In this document: piece by piece, positions 5,188-5,516 of the stretch | How positions within the stretch are numbered: the first letter of the stretch is position 1 | Layout: each line of letters opens with the position of its first letter | Assembly: GCA_937907495.1 (NCBI GenBank) | Contig: CALESS010000370.1 | Location: forward strand, 1 to 5,516 | Direction: 5' to 3' | Length of the DNA: 5,516 bases | DNA from: an uncultured Anaerolineaceae bacterium | GTDB lineage: Bacteria > Chloroflexota > Anaerolineae > Anaerolineales > Anaerolineaceae | Made by a program: the position numbers and the translations under genes | The notes under the pieces: generated by a model | The model's input: the letters and a program-made list of their open reading frames with translations, nothing else | What the model was told of the DNA's origin: nothing | Databases searched by the model: none

Positions 5188-5516
5188 ATGGAACGAGAAA
5201 TCAGCCAGATTGAATTAACGGTCAACGGCAGGATTTGCACGGTTGAAATTGATGCCGGAGAAATGCTTGTAGATGTGCTGCGGAAAAAATTAAAACTGAC
5301 CGGCACGAAAGTGGGTTGCAACGAAGCTGAGTGCGGGGCGTGTACGGTGTTAATCAATGGAGAACCTGTTTTATCCTGCACTTATCCGGCTGCCAGGGCG
5401 CATTTGAAGGATGTGATTACGATAGAAGGCCTGGAAACGGTAGGCCGAATGCGCTTGCTGCAGGAAATACGATGGTTTTCAAACCATCAGAACAGGTTCC
5501 GATTACATCGGTTTAT
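5188..5516 (+). CDS. [2Fe-2S] (small) subunit of the molybdenum hydroxylase; cut by the edge and abnormal after about residue 93
   Basis: 109 codons are visible. The N-terminal plant-ferredoxin-like domain is intact: a beta-rich start (IELTVNGRICTVEIDAGEMLVDVLR), then ligands C44, C49, C52 and C64 in the normal C-x4-C-x2-C-x11-C spacing within GCNEAECGACTV and LSC. The helical-domain lead-in, DVITIEGL (75-82) and LLQE (90-93), is also present. The next residues should read roughly 'AFIxxGAxQCGFCTPG', carrying the first two ligands of the second cluster. Instead the frame gives IRWFSNHQNRFRLHRF, with no Cys, and neither other forward frame nor the reverse strand restores the motif. The gene is therefore interrupted, rearranged or misassembled from about 5467. 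The ATG at 5188 has GAGGA (5179-5183) just upstream. The subunit would relay electrons from the molybdenum site to the FAD subunit encoded before it. Family assignment is firm; functionality as drawn is doubtful. Confidence 0.85.
   Translation, partial: MEREISQIELTVNGRICTVEIDAGEMLVDVLRKKLKLTGTKVGCNEAECGACTVLINGEPVLSCTYPAARAHLKDVITIEGLETVGRMRLLQEIRWFSNHQNRFRLHRF
5471..5488. repeat. Perfect 18-nt palindrome at the break in the [2Fe-2S] subunit gene
   Basis: GATGGTTT (5471-5478) and AAACCATC (5481-5488) are exact inverted copies separated by TC. A second, weaker inverted repeat, CCGAT-TAC-ATCGG, lies at 5499-5511. Both fall in the last 45-50 nt, where the reading frame stops resembling the ferredoxin subunit. 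The palindromes could belong to the end of a small mobile element or to a chimeric contig end. No element gene is visible, so no family is named. Confidence 0.6.

Noticed and set aside
5472..5516. Possible new gene starting at ATG 5472 (MVFKPSEQVPITSVY)
   Set aside because: Only 15 codons are visible, it lacks a clear ribosome site and it starts inside a palindrome; it is too short to support.

Overview
The window is ordinary-looking bacterial chromosomal DNA of moderate GC. It is packed with short intergenic gaps and holds two divergent transcription units. The protein set is a DUF1385/YqhQ-type membrane protein, a membrane-anchored SLBB plus helix-hairpin-helix ComEA-like protein, a YqeY protein, a PgpH-type 7TM-HD phosphohydrolase and a separate-subunit molybdenum hydroxylase. 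Together with the sequence style, this suggests a member of the Chloroflexota (Anaerolineae-like). That placement is inference from gene content, since no rRNA or other marker gene is present. Both ends cut a gene, so the window may be a complete short contig.

Left unit, minus strand (4106 down to 1). In transcription order it holds an M20 metallodipeptidase, a DUF1385 protein, a ComEA-like protein, a YqeY protein and the N-terminal third of a PgpH-like 7TM-HD phosphohydrolase that runs off the left edge. Gaps are 21, 54, 39 and 0 nt. The whole set may be read from a TATAAT promoter at about 4139-4144. A second sigma70-like promoter (TTGACG-N16-TATACT, 1797-1824) overlaps the DUF1385 stop codon and could drive the last three genes independently. 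The genes are housekeeping or envelope types (peptide turnover, DNA or envelope binding, tRNA-associated YqeY, c-di-AMP turnover), not one pathway.

Intergenic region (4107-4302, 196 nt). This is the only sizeable non-coding stretch. It carries two back-to-back promoter candidates and a perfect 7-bp inverted repeat (TTGTAGC-N17-GCTACAA) between and overlapping them. It also carries a roughly 100-nt leader that can fold into three nested stems ending directly at the start codon of the rightward gene.

Right unit, plus strand (4303 to the edge). It holds the FAD-binding subunit of a xanthine dehydrogenase/CO dehydrogenase-family molybdenum hydroxylase, followed after 15 nt by the [2Fe-2S] subunit. 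The large molybdopterin subunit would be expected beyond the edge. The small-subunit gene looks normal up to about residue 93. Its last 45-50 nt then stop resembling the family in any frame and contain a perfect 18-nt palindrome, so the gene is interrupted, rearranged or misassembled there.

I found no mobile-element gene, CRISPR array, rRNA, convincing tRNA or intrinsic terminator. The items most worth checking are the structured leader and operator-like repeat in the divergent region, and the break in the iron-sulfur subunit.
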